Shown: positions 9,617-22,292 of the stretch, piece after piece | How positions within the stretch are numbered: position 1 is the stretch's first letter | Layout of the letters: each line of letters opens with the position of its first letter | DNA from: Erigeron canadensis | Taxonomy: Eukaryota; Streptophyta; Magnoliopsida; Asterales; Asteraceae | Length of the DNA stretch: 64,000 nt | Direction of reading: 5' to 3' | NCBI RefSeq assembly: GCF_010389155.1 | Contig: NC_057763.1 | Location: 2,942,475-3,006,474, forward strand | The notes under the pieces: generated by a model | Databases searched by the model: none | Told to the model about the DNA's origin: nothing | The model's input: only the letters and a program-made list of their open reading frames with translations | Position numbers and translations under genes: made by a program

Positions 9617-11850
9617 AAGTAGTAAAAAGAGTTAACAAAACATTAAGGTTGGTTCATGCATAGCTCTCATTTTCGTAGGAGTCACGAGTCGACTCAAAAC
9701 AAAGTCAAAACGACACAGCTCAGGTGAATAACTTGACTTACTTTGCTTCAGACTTGTCCGATTCAATACGACTATACGAGTCACTTTCCAAAGTCAATGT
9801 GATCATTTAGCTTTCGAGTTGCAATTTATAAAATTTAGTTTTTATAATCTTTTTAAAACACAATTTTTTATAGGAAGCTGGTAAATTTACAACAAAGATT
9901 ATCCATCTACAACAATTTTTTTTATTAGACTATTATACCATTTTAATATTTTATATTTTATATCTTTTGATTTTACTTCTTTTCTTTAATTAACAAAAAC
10001 AATTTTATTTATAATCCTTTCTCCTCGCTAAATGTAGCGTGATTCTAAGCATTGCACATCAATACATCTTTCTTTTAATATACTAAAAGTCGGTTGTTCT
10101 AATAACTAATCGACCTATCATAGCTTTTGATATTCTTAGGTTAACTTTTGTTTTCAACTTTAACTTTAATTTACATTTTTTTTTTCCATCACCACTTTAC
10201 GCTTTTTGATTACAGTTTTTAACTTATTATTATTTCCAATATAATAAATCAAAGAAATTAGCTAATTTATATCTATTAGAATAATAAGTAATATGTTACT
10301 TTATGCCCCAGATAAAATTGATCCCTTGATCAAAACCTAACTAAAAATCTCTTAAGAAAAGACGAGAAATCGTTTGGATTCGAGGCAAAAGCCTTCCCTG
10401 TCGTTACAGAGTTATTCTTCTCTAATCTCCGAAATCAAAGATATTAAGATTTTTATAAAAAAATGTACTATTTTCTTTTTTCACCTTTTTTTTTTTTGAA
10501 TTGTCATGACACATAAGAAAACAAAACATGTTAAAATGTCATCTTTATAGAAACACATATAACATTGTCATATTATAGATCACAAATAATAACTAAAGTA
10601 TATCTAATAGAAATATAGTTAATATATATCATAATAGCACGACCTTATAGTATGAATACAAAATTAATCAATTAACTAATGTAAATATTTTAAGATTTTA
10701 AAAATAGTTGTACTATTATCTTTTTATTTATTTATTTTTGAATTGTTATGACACATGTAAGAAAAATGAAACAAGTTAATTTGTCATCTTTATAGAAACA
10801 CCTATAACATTGTCATATGTTAAATGAAATATCTAGGATATTATTTCATCTAAGAATAAAATATTATTTATAATACTGCAAAATACACCCCATGTAATAA
10901 TAAACAAATGATACGAATTTTTAATATTTAAATTTTGCTAAATGTGTCATAGTTTACAAATTTGATAGGCAGATTATGATTTTCTAATATTCAAATATCT
11001 TTAAACATGTCACAGTAAACAATTTCGTTGGACATATTTTTAAAAAAACATTTTAATATAAAACAATCAAAATTTTCTATAAAAAAATTATGTATATAGA
11101 TCAATTTTCTTATTAATTAAACAATAAAATAAAGTTAAAATGTATTATATTAATATCTAATATTTATAATGTCGTAAGCTCCGTGTACATGAGTCTTACA
11201 ATTAGTATATGATTAAAAATTAATATACCCACAACAATGACTCTGAGATTGGGGTTGGCTTCTAAAAAATAGAAATGATATAGAGCCAAAAAAAAAATTG
11301 ACAGATAGGATTGAATCAATCATAACACAATGAGTAGAGGGTGATTGGTCTACAACCACAAAAGCAAGAATGATTGTGGTAAATAATGAAGGTAAAAAAA
11401 AAAAAAGAAAATAATAAATGAAACTAAAAAAACAATGATATAATCGATTTATTTTTGCTAAAAAAGGCAAACAATAGTAAAATCAAAAGGTAGAAAATGT
11501 AAATTTTGAAAGGTATATTAAGTCCCATCTGAAAATATTTTTGTAGATGGATAACTTATGAATTTATAGGCTTTTTTAAAATGTGTTTTTATTAAATTAC
11601 TGAATGTCAAACCGGCCTTCTTAATAAGAAACTAAAAAACAAATATGGTGTCTATAGTAAACTATCACAATTATATACTAAAAAAATAATTGTATGAAAA
11701 TTACAATGATATTATGCATAATTTTAAGTTAGATTAACTCTTTCGTATCCTTTGTTTTTCTGTCCTTCCACCTCACGTCCACCTACCTCTTCTCCAGTCA
11801 TGTCAAAGCTTTCCTTGGCATCGAGTCACCTATGTCGGGCCTACTCCTCC
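9617..11850. other. Intergenic, AT-rich, partly shared with 15940-16400
   Basis: The first part (ACAAAACATTAAGGT, then ACGAGTCGACTC) continues the segmental duplication seen again at 15940-16100. Further on it is AT-rich, with a duplicated segment at 10445-10575 and 10691-10820 (both run from AAGATTTT through GTCATCTTTATAGAAACAC to AACATTGTCATAT). The rest of the block shows no gene. Confidence 0.6.
10445..10820. repeat. Imperfect direct duplication of about 130 bp, about 245 bp apart
   Basis: Segments 10445-10575 and 10691-10820 share the order AAGATTTT, GTACTAT, GAATTGT(C/T)ATGACACAT, GTCATCTTTATAGAAACAC and AACATTGTCATAT with indels. Cause unknown. Confidence 0.65.
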
Positions 11851-11879
11851 CGGTCAATACAATTCTAAACCGAGTAACC

Positions 11880-11957
11880 GACCGACCCCCTTGTTATTCC
11901 TTAACCAAATTTGAGACAAAGTCCATGACCAACCAACACTATCTCTATATACAATCC
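11880..11957 (+). promoter_or_regulatory. Relic promoter of HSP70-2
   Basis: The block GACCGAC...CCTTAACCAAATTTGAGAC followed by CTCTATATAC is the same arrangement as the HSP70-1 promoter, about 100 bases before the ATG. I find no three-unit heat-shock element. It fronts a pseudogene. Confidence 0.45.
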
Positions 11958-12055
11958 CTTACTCCGATTCTCATTCAACTAAAACCAAACTAACGAAACA
12001 ATCTTATTTAAAAGCTTATATTTTTTTTTGTGTGAATTTAATTCCATAAAGAAAG

Positions 12056-14603
12056 ATGTCTGGAAAAGGAGAAGGTCCGGCAATCGGAATCGATCTCGGA
12101 ACAACACCATCTTACGTCACCATGGCGTATGGCAGCATGATCGGGTGGAGATAATCGCGAATGATCAGGGTAACAGAACGACACCATCTTACGTCGCTTT
12201 TACGGATAAGAACGGTTGATTGGAGATGCTGCTAAGAACCAGGTCGCCATGAACCCCATCAACACTGTTTTTGGTAATGCCCTATTCCTCTCTCTGTTTT
12301 TTTTTTAAACATAAATTCTTGGAACCAAAAGACCCCTAATTGTGTGTTATCTTGCCGTATTTAAGTAGTTTAAAGGGTTGGGAATTATTATCTTTTGTGA
12401 ATTATTCGATGTATAATTTAGAGTAGAGTGTTTGTTGAGTTGGAATTTTAGAACATTGTATGTAGTGATTTGGTGGAGATTGATGAAAATGCTAAATATT
12501 GGGTTTCAGGCTCATATTGACATTCTACGTATAATCAACACATTGTGGTCTCCCCCTAAGACCGGGATTTCTAAGATAAAAATGTGTTAAGTCGGTATTT
12601 TAGGACATTGTATTTAGTGATTTGGTGTCAAGGTGTAGTATCATGAAATTGAGTACAGAATACGGGTTAATATCATATTATTATATCAATGGGTTATTGA
12701 TGATTAATAATAGGCTTAGTTATTGATATGGTTAATAGGAAACTTTATGTTGATTTTACTTATTTTTTATGAAATGGGTTTATCAGATATAAGATCAAGG
12801 ATATGTTTTTATGATGCTTTTGAATGACTTTTAATTGGATTATTATTGATCATATATTGCAGATGCCAAGCGTTTAATTGGAAGGAGAATCTCTGACCCA
12901 TCGGTGCAGAGTGACATGAAACACTGGCCATTCAAAGTCGTTCCTGGTCCTGCCGACAAACCCATGATTGCGGTCTCCTACAAAAATGAAGAGAAGCAAT
13001 TCTCTGCTGAAGAAATCTCATCCATGGTCTTAACCAAGATGAAGGAAATTGCCGAGGCTAACCTTGGAACCACTGTCAAAAACGCAGTGGTTACTGTCCC
13101 TGCCTATTTTAATGACTCGCAGCGTCAAGCCACCAAAGATGCTGGTGTCATCTCTGGTCTTAATGTTATGAGAATCATCAACGAGCCGACTGCAGCTGCC
13201 ATTGCTTATGGGTTGGATAAGAAGGCTTCTAGTGTTGGGGAGAAGAATGTGTTGATTTTTGACCTGGGTGGTGGCACTTTTGATGTGTCTCTGCTCACCA
13301 TCGAAGAGGGTATTTTTGAGGTGAAGTCGACTGCTGGAGATACCCATTTGGGTGGTGAAGATTTTGATAACAGGATGGTTAATCACTTTGTTCAGGAGTT
13401 TAAAAGAAAAAACAAGAAGGATATTAGCGGAAATCCAAGAGCTTTGAGGAGGTTGAGAACTGCCTGTGAAAGGGCAAAGAGGACCCTTTCATCAGCTGCT
13501 CAAACCACCATAGAAATTGATTCTCTGTATGAAGGAATTGATTTCTACTCGACGATTACTCGTGCAAGATTCGAGGAATTGAACATGGATCTGTTTAGAA
13601 AATGTATGGAGCCGGTTGAGAAGTGTTTGAGAGATGCCAAGATGGACAAGAACAGTGTTCATGATGTGGTCCTTGTTGGTGACTCTACTCGAATTCCAAA
13701 AGTGCAACAATTATTGCAAGATTTTTTCAACGGAAAGAGTTGTGCAAGAGCATCAACCCTGATGAAGCAGTGGCTTATGGTGCGGCTGTTCAAGCTGCTA
13801 TTTTGAGTGGCGAGGGGAACCAAAAAGTGCAAGATTTGCTTTTACTGGATGTGACACCTCTGTCTTTGGGACTGGAAACCACTGGTGGTGTGATGACGTT
13901 TTTGATTCCAAGAAACACCACCATTCCCACCAAGAAAGAGCAGGTGTTTTCAACTTACTCTGATAATCAACCGGGGGTCTTGATCTAGGTTTACGAGGGT
14001 GAAAGAACACGAACCAAAGATAACAATCTGTTGGGCAAATTTGAGCTATCTGGAATCCCACCGGCTCCTCGTGGTGTTCCACAGATTACCGTCTGTTTTG
14101 ACATTGACGCTAATGGGATCTTGAACGTGTCGGCCAAGGACAAGACAACTGGGCAGAAGAACAAGATCACAATTACAAATGACAAAGGGCGTTTGTCAAA
14201 GGAGGACGTAGAGAAAATGGTGCAGGAGGCTGAGAAATACAAGGCAGAGGATGAAGAAGTGAAGAAAAAGGTTGAAGCCAAGAATGGCTTGGAGAACTAT
14301 GCATATAACATGCGTAATACCATCAAAGACGACAAGATCAGCTCACAGCTTCCTGCAGATGATAAGAAGAAGGTGGAGGATGCAGTGGAGGAGGCAATCC
14401 AGTGGCTGGACGGGAACCAGTTGGCAGAGGTTGAAGAGTTTGAAGACAAGATGAAGGAGTTGGAAGGTGTTTGCAACCCGATCATTGCTCGAATGTACCA
14501 AGGTGGTGCTGGTGGACCGGATATGGGCGGTATGGATGCTGACGGGCCTTCAGCCAACGGATCAAGCGGAGGTGCTGGGCCAAAGATTGAAGAAGTGGAT
14601 TAA
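12056..14603 (+). pseudogene. Cytosolic HSP70 pseudogene (HSP70-2)
   Basis: A tandem copy of HSP70-1 with the same gene layout: exon 1 at 12056-12273, intron at 12274-12862, exon 2 at 12863-14603. Exon 1 is wrecked. At 12104-12118 a 15-base string identical to 12181-12195 replaces the start of the first ATP-binding signature and shifts the frame by +5 relative to HSP70-1. A further one-base loss lies near 12210. In exon 2 one G is missing near 13732 (frameshift). A glycine of the VGGSTRIP motif is aspartate (13681). A TAG stop stands at 13986-13988 where the other copies encode glutamine. The remaining sequence, through the EEVD tail, still aligns closely, so decay is recent relative to duplication. 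Transcription of a non-coding RNA is possible but not shown. Confidence 0.92.
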
Positions 14604-16656
14604 GATTTTTAGATAGGGGATGTTGGATGTGGAATCTGTGAAGGGGATTTTTAGATTGAAATATTATTTTTTGCATTGTAGATGTTTTCACAGTTTTGAC
14701 TTTCAATGGTTTTTTTTATTAAGTGAATTCTAATTTACATAGCTCTCATGGTAATCTTTCTGATTATGCACTTGGTCTTGACATGTGAATGTGCCTAGAG
14801 GTGATCCCCAAACATTATGTGAAAGTCCAACTGTTCAATGTGACAGTCATATATCCATCTGTGACCAAAACCCATGAAGTCTATAATCGGACAGAGATAC
14901 TCCAATTTTACGAGTTTCTTTTTCTTTTTATACAGACTCGTTACCAATTTCACATGAGACCAGTCTTTTAATTTTTTCCGAATATTGTTGCACAAATGCA
15001 TTCTTCACACAAATCGGATCATCCAACCTACTCCATAAACTTTAATCCGTTTTTCTGGACATATTAACATAAGAATGAAAGAAATTTGTGTTTTCAACAA
15101 TTCAACGGCTTCCACACACCATTTGGCCTCATATTTTTGTTGGACAAGGCTTCAACTCTTTCAGTCTCCAAGATTTCATGCAAAGTTTCCGCTCTTTTTT
15201 CTAGCTGTAGAATTGTCATGAGTCCCATCATCCAACTGTTTATCCAATACTACCGTCTTAGTTTGAAGGCTCGCTAACCTGGTTTTATCATTAATATTCC
15301 GCTTCCAACTCTTAATCTCAGCTTTCAAGTGTTTCAACCTATTCCGAATGTGAGAAATAGGACAACCAGGTAAGGTACTTTGACGCTATCCAACACTGAG
15401 CAACCCATTTCACACTCGTTCTTTACACCCATTTTCTCAAAGAGTTAGAATTACATGGGAATTCTAATCCCATGGTGTTGCCCAACATTAATCTTATGAT
15501 TAATTGTGTAAAGCACTAAATAAAAGAACACAAGATATACCTTAGTTAGAGATTAAGAACAATAGTGCAATAATCTAAAACTCTAAGAGTATGACGCGAT
15601 TAAGATGAGAAGAAGGGCTTAATGAATTGCCAAAATTGCATTCCAACCTGGAAACAACGTTGTAAGAAAAAACAAATAGTTTTATGTTAATATGTCTAAA
15701 ACTTTGATGCTAACACATGATATGCTTACTGCTTAGTAGTTAAGATTTTCATAGGAAAAATAACAATAATTTCATTCAATTTCTTTTTGAATCTTAATCA
15801 TTGGTCATATCAGTAACATATTCTTTTAAATATATCAAATACACTACCATATAGTAAATAGAATATAACGGAAGTTTTTATCGAGGTCATGTCACAGGGA
15901 AGGACCAAATCATCGTATAAAGTACATGTATAAGATTTAACAAAACATTAAGGTCGATTTATGACTAGTTGTCAAATTCGTATAAGTTACGAGTCGACTC
16001 TTACCCATCGATTTAAAACAAAGTCTAAACCAAGAGACTCTGAATAACTTGACTTTGCTCCAGAGTTGTTCGAATCGATACAAGTCACTTTCCGAATCGA
16101 TGTGATTCACTTCGAGTCGCAATTGAGAAATTTTGTTATTTCTGTTTTTTATTTCTTTCAAACATAACTCTTTTAAAGGAAGCTGATAAATTTCAACAAA
16201 GATCATACATCTACAAAAACTTAATTTTTATTTGACTATCATATCCTTTTAATATTTTACATTTTATACCTTTTGATTTTACTTCGTTCTTTTTAACAAA
16301 AACAGTTTGATTAATAATCCTTTTTCCTCACTACATGTAGCATGATTTTATGCACACTAAATGTAGCATGATTCTATGTATTGCACGTCAATACATATAT
16401 GACTAAGAAGTTAACGTACGTATAAATGGTGCTCGTGGTCCAGTTTTTACAAAAACTCATGCCAAACCAATATTTTCGATTTCTAACATATATTAAACCA
16501 AATTAGATCAAGTGTGTTGTTTAACTGGACCAAACCAAGCCATGAAAGTCAGTCCAGTTTCATCGGTTCGACGGTTTCGAATTCCTCATATTTCTTTTTT
16601 CCTTCTCCAAATAATTTATGGCGTATAAATTCTTTTTCTTTCTTTTATCACAAAAA
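14604..16656. other. 3' flank of HSP70-2, duplicated segment and AT-rich spacer
   Basis: Aligns with the flank of HSP70-1 (6912-8176, then 9617-9850) but without the 1.44-kb transposon. The empty site lies at about 15916-15945. From about 16400 there is unrelated AT-rich sequence. No gene. Confidence 0.65.
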
Positions 16657-16684
16657 CTAGATTATTTTCTCGCGTAATACGCGG
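16657..16684 (-). mobile_element. Helitron 3' end
   Basis: On the minus strand a hairpin (16683-16671, CGCGTA/TACGCG) is followed by a short AT-rich gap and CTAG at 16660-16657, then T. This is the standard Helitron 3' terminus. The 5' end, which should lie to the right, was not recognised. Confidence 0.6.
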
Positions 16685-18123
16685 GTTAAAAATATTATAT
16701 TTTTATAATAACATAATTAGTAGTTATAAATAAATAAATTAAAATATGGTGATCTTTGTATTTTAGAAATGTTTTGTATCAAAGATGGTTAATAAAATAT
16801 GTATCTTGTATGTTATATCTTTGTATTGTGACCGTGTAAAGTTAAACATAGACACTACCAACTAAAAACTGATGATAAATTTAGTTGAAAATCATTTTTA
16901 TTGTACACAGTTCGTAACATAAGTTTGTTATATTTTTTTATAACTACGGTTAATATTAAATACAAATTAAACAAAATTATCAAAAAAACATCTCATATTT
17001 TATTTATAATATTTAATAAGGATTCGAGCCACTAATCGACTAACATTCCGTTTTATAAATAAAAACTTTAATCTCACGTACATTTTTGTTTTTAAGACTT
17101 TAAATTAAATATATAATATACCTCTCATTCCCTTAATATGTTTGATGTTAAATAAAAGATCATTAATTATCATTTTTTTCTTTCTGGAAATAAGACTTAA
17201 ATCCATGACCATATAATTATTTAATTTAATTATTTAAACTAATATTTTATATTTTTTTATAATAATTTTTTTTATATAGTTATAATATAAATCTTTATCT
17301 TTAGTTCTATATAAAGCAAATTCTCTCTCTCCTTTCAATTGTTTTTTGTTGAATACTTAATATACTTTTAAGGAAATTTATTTACACTATCTACCCTTAC
17401 TTTTTAATTTATTACACAATCTCTTTTATATGAATTAGTTGTAATATATTAAAAACAAATATACTCATAAATATGTTTATTTTGATACCATATGATCGAA
17501 CTTATAAAAAAAATTAATCATTTTAAGCATCTTATTATGCCCTTATATAATGCGTTATCATTGTGTTAGCACCAACATTTTGACATATAAATACAGAGTT
17601 ATTTTGATATTAATTAAACATTGTTTTATATATTTCAAAATAAAAACAACACTAAAGAACTTGTGAACCAGATCAAAATCGAATTGCCTCATATAACCAA
17701 GACGTATAACAATGACGATGAAAAAAACGAAAAGTTTATTTGTAACACAATGATTGCTTTTATTATTTATAGGAAGTAAAATGCCATTTAGTATAATATT
17801 TAATAAAGTTAAAAATGGAAAATGATGTAAGAAAACTCATCCAAAGGCTACAAACCGAAGTTGTTTCTCATCTAATGGTTATGGTTTATTCAAAAATGAT
17901 TTAAAGACTCTTTTTTATTATTATTTGGAGATAGAGGTAAGAAACATTATGATCTTAGTATTAATAAAAAACATTGATGTTTTTTATAAAAAAAAAAGTT
18001 AGATATAGATTGTATTTTATACTTGCAAAATATTAAATATTAAAGGTGATTGTGGACTCAAGACTTAAATAGAATATGTTATTGTTAAATTGAATATCCT
18101 CCGGTAACTTTGATATATATGTG

Positions 18124-18174
<51 letters not shown>

Positions 18175-18220
18175 CAATGTTTTTTATTAATATATATATA
18201 TATATATATACAGTATACAT
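16685..18220. other. AT-rich intergenic sequence with microsatellites
   Basis: Possibly the body of the Helitron ending at 16657. It holds an (AT)n tract at 18126-18168 and another at about 18190-18210. No protein-like frame was found. Confidence 0.5.
18126..18210. repeat. Two (AT)n microsatellites
   Basis: Alternating AT at 18126-18168 and about 18190-18210, separated by AAAACATCAATGTTTTTTATT, which itself is a repeat of sequence near 17970. Confidence 0.9.
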
Positions 18221-18581
18221 AGGGAAAAGATAATTTGAGACCAACTAAAAAAAGTCCAAAAAGGGACCATTGATTTTCGTAAGTTACACACCACCATCAT
18301 GATCGTTTTGTAAAAACACTAAGACTTTCCAGCGACGGGCCCACAGAAAAATCATGTGTAAGTTAATTTACACATGTGTAAGGTACACATGTGTAAGTAC
18401 TTACACATGTGTAACTTAACTTACACATGTTTTTTTGGTGGGCCCGTCGCCAGAAAGTCTTAGTGTTTTTACAAAAAAGTGTTGTATATCGTAGTAGATG
18501 ATGATGGTGTACAAAAATCAATGGTCCCAGTTGGTCCTAAAATAAGAGGTGGTCTCAAAATATTTCACCCCTAGTATACAT
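18212..18581. mobile_element. Palindromic MULE-type MITE with 9-bp target duplication
   Basis: The target duplication AGTATACAT is at 18212-18220 and 18573-18581. The element (18221-18572, 352 bp) is a near-complete fold-back. Left-arm motifs GAGACCAAC, GGGACCATTGATTTT, AACACTAAGACTTTC and GGGCCCAC recur inverted in the right arm. A 9-bp duplication with long arms is the Mutator-like signature. The tip holds several ACACATGTGTAA units, including a perfect 28-base palindrome at 18385-18412. Confidence 0.85.
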
Positions 18582-18946
18582 ATATTCAAATATCTAAATG
18601 TTCATCATGTGTGACCTCTTAGGCTCTTATGTATACGATAATATAGTTTTTGTGTTATGGCATTCACACTAAGGGGTTAGGTGTGGTAAAACAAGTATTA
18701 AGGTAAAACAAGTAATACAAGATCTTGACCCTTAAATCATGGTTAAATTGATGCATGAAGATTCACCAAACAATTGATGCAAAATGATTTCATGATGCAC
18801 GGTAATCTTCAGTGAAGAATGTTTTATATGTTTTACTTTAATACTTGTTTTATTTTACCTAAAACCTACACACTAATTCAATAGATTTGAAACGATCTTA
18901 TTATTATTATAAAAATAGATATCTATATATTATCTAAGGAAAATAA
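18573..18946. other. Short intergenic spacer
   Basis: AT-rich. A repeated phrase AAAACAAGTATTAAGGTAAAACAAGTAATAC near 18690 echoes inverted near 18830. No gene. Confidence 0.4.
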
Positions 18947-19331
18947 TTAATCAACCTAATTTGTATCCCTAAAATCAACCTAACAACTTAAGAATTTGCC
19001 ATGTGGATTCCACTAATTCTTTTTCTTAATCTTGCCCCCTGATTTTTCCGCATGTAACTATCCTATAATTAGGTTGGTTATTAGGCGTACCAATTAGATT
19101 GATTTATCATTATGCATCATCTAATATCCTGACTTATATTCGAGTCATTAATAAAAAATGGAAAATGATTAATCTTCCTAACCAAATAGCCTAATAATCT
19201 TCCTAATCATAAGATGATGATACGTGGAAAAATCAGGAGGCAAGATTAGAAAAGAGAATTAGTGGATAACATATTTCACTTTCTTAATATATTAGAGTGA
19301 TTGTTTAGTTAGGAGGATTTATTATTTTCGA
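18947..19331. mobile_element. Fold-back MITE
   Basis: The left arm (CCACTAATTC, then AATCTTGCC, CCTGATTTTTCC and TTATTAGGC, 19010-19115) recurs inverted at 19160-19265. Outer ends GAAAATAAT and ATTATTTTC pair less well. No clear target duplication was found, so the borders are approximate and the superfamily unassigned. Confidence 0.6.
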
Positions 19332-19445
19332 AAAAAAATTAGGTTGAAACGAGTGGACTATGGGTGGAAAAAACAAAAAGTAGAATTAGTGTGTCATCAA
19401 GTAATTTCTTTTAAAAAAATTAAGTGATTAAGTAACCAGGAGCGT

Positions 19446-19573
19446 AAACCGACCTCCTTATTTCTTAACCAAATTTGAGACGTAGTCCAAGAACCATATA
19501 TAATCCCATTACTCCGATTATTATCATTCAATTAAAAACAATCAAACCAACAATCTTATTCAAAAAGCTTAAG
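19446..19573 (+). promoter_or_regulatory. Relic promoter and 5' UTR of HSP70-3
   Basis: The block GACCTCC...CCAAATTTGAGACGTAGTCC and ATATATAATCCC is the shared HSP70 promoter segment. The 5' UTR stops at about 19573 and joins directly to codon 17 of the HSP70 frame, so the start codon has been deleted. Confidence 0.5.
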
Positions 19574-21627
19574 ACATACTCGTGTGTCGGCGTTTGGCAG
19601 CATGATCGGGTGGAGATTATCACTAATGATCAGGGTAACAGAACGACACCGTCTTACGTTGCTTTTACTGATACAGAACGTCTGATTGGAGATGCTGCCA
19701 AGAATCAGGTCGCCTTGAATCCCATCAACACTGTTTTCGGTAAAAAGTAGTTTGAATTTCAAGGGTTACTTTTATGATATTATCGAGTTTATTTTTAGGA
19801 TTCATTATCTTTTTTGAAATTAGTTATTGGGAAGAAGATGAATATATTTAATGTAGAACATAGTGTCTGCTAAGTTGGTAGTATTTTAAAACATTGTATC
19901 TATTGATGTAATTGAGATCTATTAGTTATACTCAAAATCGGGTTTGGGCTCATGTTAACATAGTTACATTCACATCTCCTAATAGTAGGAGGTCGGGTTT
20001 ACAGAGTAATAAAATAGTTAGTGATGAATGTTGATATTATTATTAATTTAATTGGGTTTATCAGTTGTAAGCATAAAGATATGTTTTTTTAATCATACTT
20101 TTGAATGACTTTTCTAATTGGATTATTGTTCATATTTTGTAGATGCTAAGCGTTTAATAGGAAGGAGGCTCTCTGACCCATCGGTGCAGAGTGACATGAA
20201 TCACTGGCCATTTAAAGTCGTCGCAGGCCCTGCAGACAAACCCATGATTGCAGTCTCCTACAGATATGAGGAGAAACAATTCTCCGCTGAAGAAATCTCG
20301 TCCATGGTCTTAAACAAGATGAAAGAAATTGCCGAGGCTTACCTTGGAACCACCGTCAAAAACGCGGTGGTCACTGTCCCCGTCTACTTCAATGACTCGC
20401 AGCGTCAAGCCACCAAGGACGCTGGTGTCATCTCTGGTCTTAATGTCATGAGAATCATCAATGAGCTGACTGCAGCCGCCATTGCTTATGGGTTGGGCAA
20501 CAAGGCTTCTAGTGCTGGGGAGAAGAATGTGTTGATTTTTGACCTGGGTGGTGGTACTTTTGATGTGTCTTTACTCACCATTGATGAGGGTATCTTTGAA
20601 GTGAAGTCGACTGCTGGAGATACGCATTTGGGAGGTGAAGATTTTAATAACAGGATGGTTAATCATTTTGTTGAGGGACGCCAAGATGGATAAGAGCAAT
20701 GTTCATGATGTGGTTCTTGTTGGTGGCTCTACCCGCATTCCCAAAGTACAACAACTATTGCAAGATTTCTTCAACGGGAAAGAGTTATGCAAGAGAATCA
20801 ACCCTGATCGATGAAGCAGTGGCGTATGGTGCAGCCGTCCAAGCTGCCATCTCGACCGGTAAGGGGAACCAAAAAGTGCAAGATTTGCTCTTGCTGGATG
20901 TGACACCTCTGTCCCTGGGATTGAAAACTGTTGGTGATGTGATGACAGTTTTGATACCAAGAAAGAGCAGGTGCTTACAACTTACTCTGATAATCAACCA
21001 AGGGTTACGATCCATGTTTACGAGGGTGAAAGAACACGAACCAAAGACAACAATCTGCTGGGCAAGTTTGAGCTATCTGGAATCCCACCGGCTCCTCGTG
21101 GTGTTCCACGGATCACTATCTGTTTTGACATTGACGCTAATGGGATCTTGAACGTGTCGGCCGAGGACAAGACAACTGGGCAGAAGAACAATATCACGAT
21201 TACAAATGACAAAGGGCGTCTATCAAAGGAGGAGATAGAGAAGATGGTGCAGGAGGCCAAGAAATACAAGGCAGAGGATGAAGAGTTGAAGAAAAAGGTT
21301 AAAGCCAAGATTGCCTTGGAGAACTTTGTATATAACATGCGTAATACCATCAATGACGACAAGATCAGCTCAAAGTTGCCTGCAGATGATAAGAAGAAGG
21401 TGGAGAATGCGGTCAAGGAGGCAATCCAATGGCTAGACGGGAACCGTTGGCAGAGGTTGGAGAATTTGAGGACAAGATGAAGGAATTGGAAGGTGTTTTC
21501 CACCCCATCATCACTAGAATGCACCAAAGGTGGGGCTGGCAGTCCAGATCTGGGCGGTATGGATGGGGACGGGCCTTCAGCCAATGGTGCAAGCGGAGGT
21601 GCTGGGCCAAAGATTGAAGTGGATTAA
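19574..21627 (+). pseudogene. Cytosolic HSP70 pseudogene with deletions (HSP70-3)
   Basis: The third tandem copy. The exon 1 remnant is 19574-19739, the intron 19740-20142 and exon 2 starts at 20143. The start codon and the first 16 codons, including IGIDLGTT, are gone. Near 20673 a deletion of 236 bases relative to HSP70-1 (its 5700-5935) removes about 79 residues of the ATPase domain and shifts the frame. A 4-base insertion lies near 20810. A 22-base deletion near 20960 lies exactly between two AAGAAA repeats of the parent. One base is missing near 21450 and one gained near 21527. The tail has lost one glutamate of EEVD. It cannot make a functional chaperone. It shares a short intron without the SINE. 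Confidence 0.93.
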
Positions 21628-22247
21628 ATACTTTTAGATACAGGATGTCGGATGCTGGTTTTGTGAGGGTTGGGGCGTTGAACTCTTAATTTTTGCCTAG
21701 TAGACGGTTGATTTTATGATTTGGTATGTAATCAACTGTTTTGATCACGTGTTATCGTAGTTTTTTGGATATTTTTTCCTTATCGTATGTGATCAACTGT
21801 TCTGATCATGTTTTGTCGTAGTTTTTTGGTCAATTACTATCATACTATATTGGTAGGCATCATATATGAATTCTTGTAACCTGTTTGTTTTGTTGCAAAG
21901 GTCTGGTGTACCGTCTACGTATTACAAATGATTTATTTTATACTCGTATATGATAATGAACCATCTTAGTCAACAGAGAGTTCATTTCACTGGATTCTTG
22001 AAGCAAAATATACATATTAAACTTAGTGATTTTCCTTTGTTATCTGATACTAAAGCATGCCTCGCAGTTATCACCAATTTTGTATCTATTCTCTTAAGCA
22101 TCACACCAACTCTGTATCTATCTCTTAAGCATCTCCCATGTCAATTAGACATCCTTGTATCAGCATGTTGGTATATCTTCATGTACAGTCTTGGAGCAAC
22201 TCATCACATACAACTTTTTATTTGTAATGTAACATACACGATGCATG

Positions 22248-22292
<45 letters not shown>

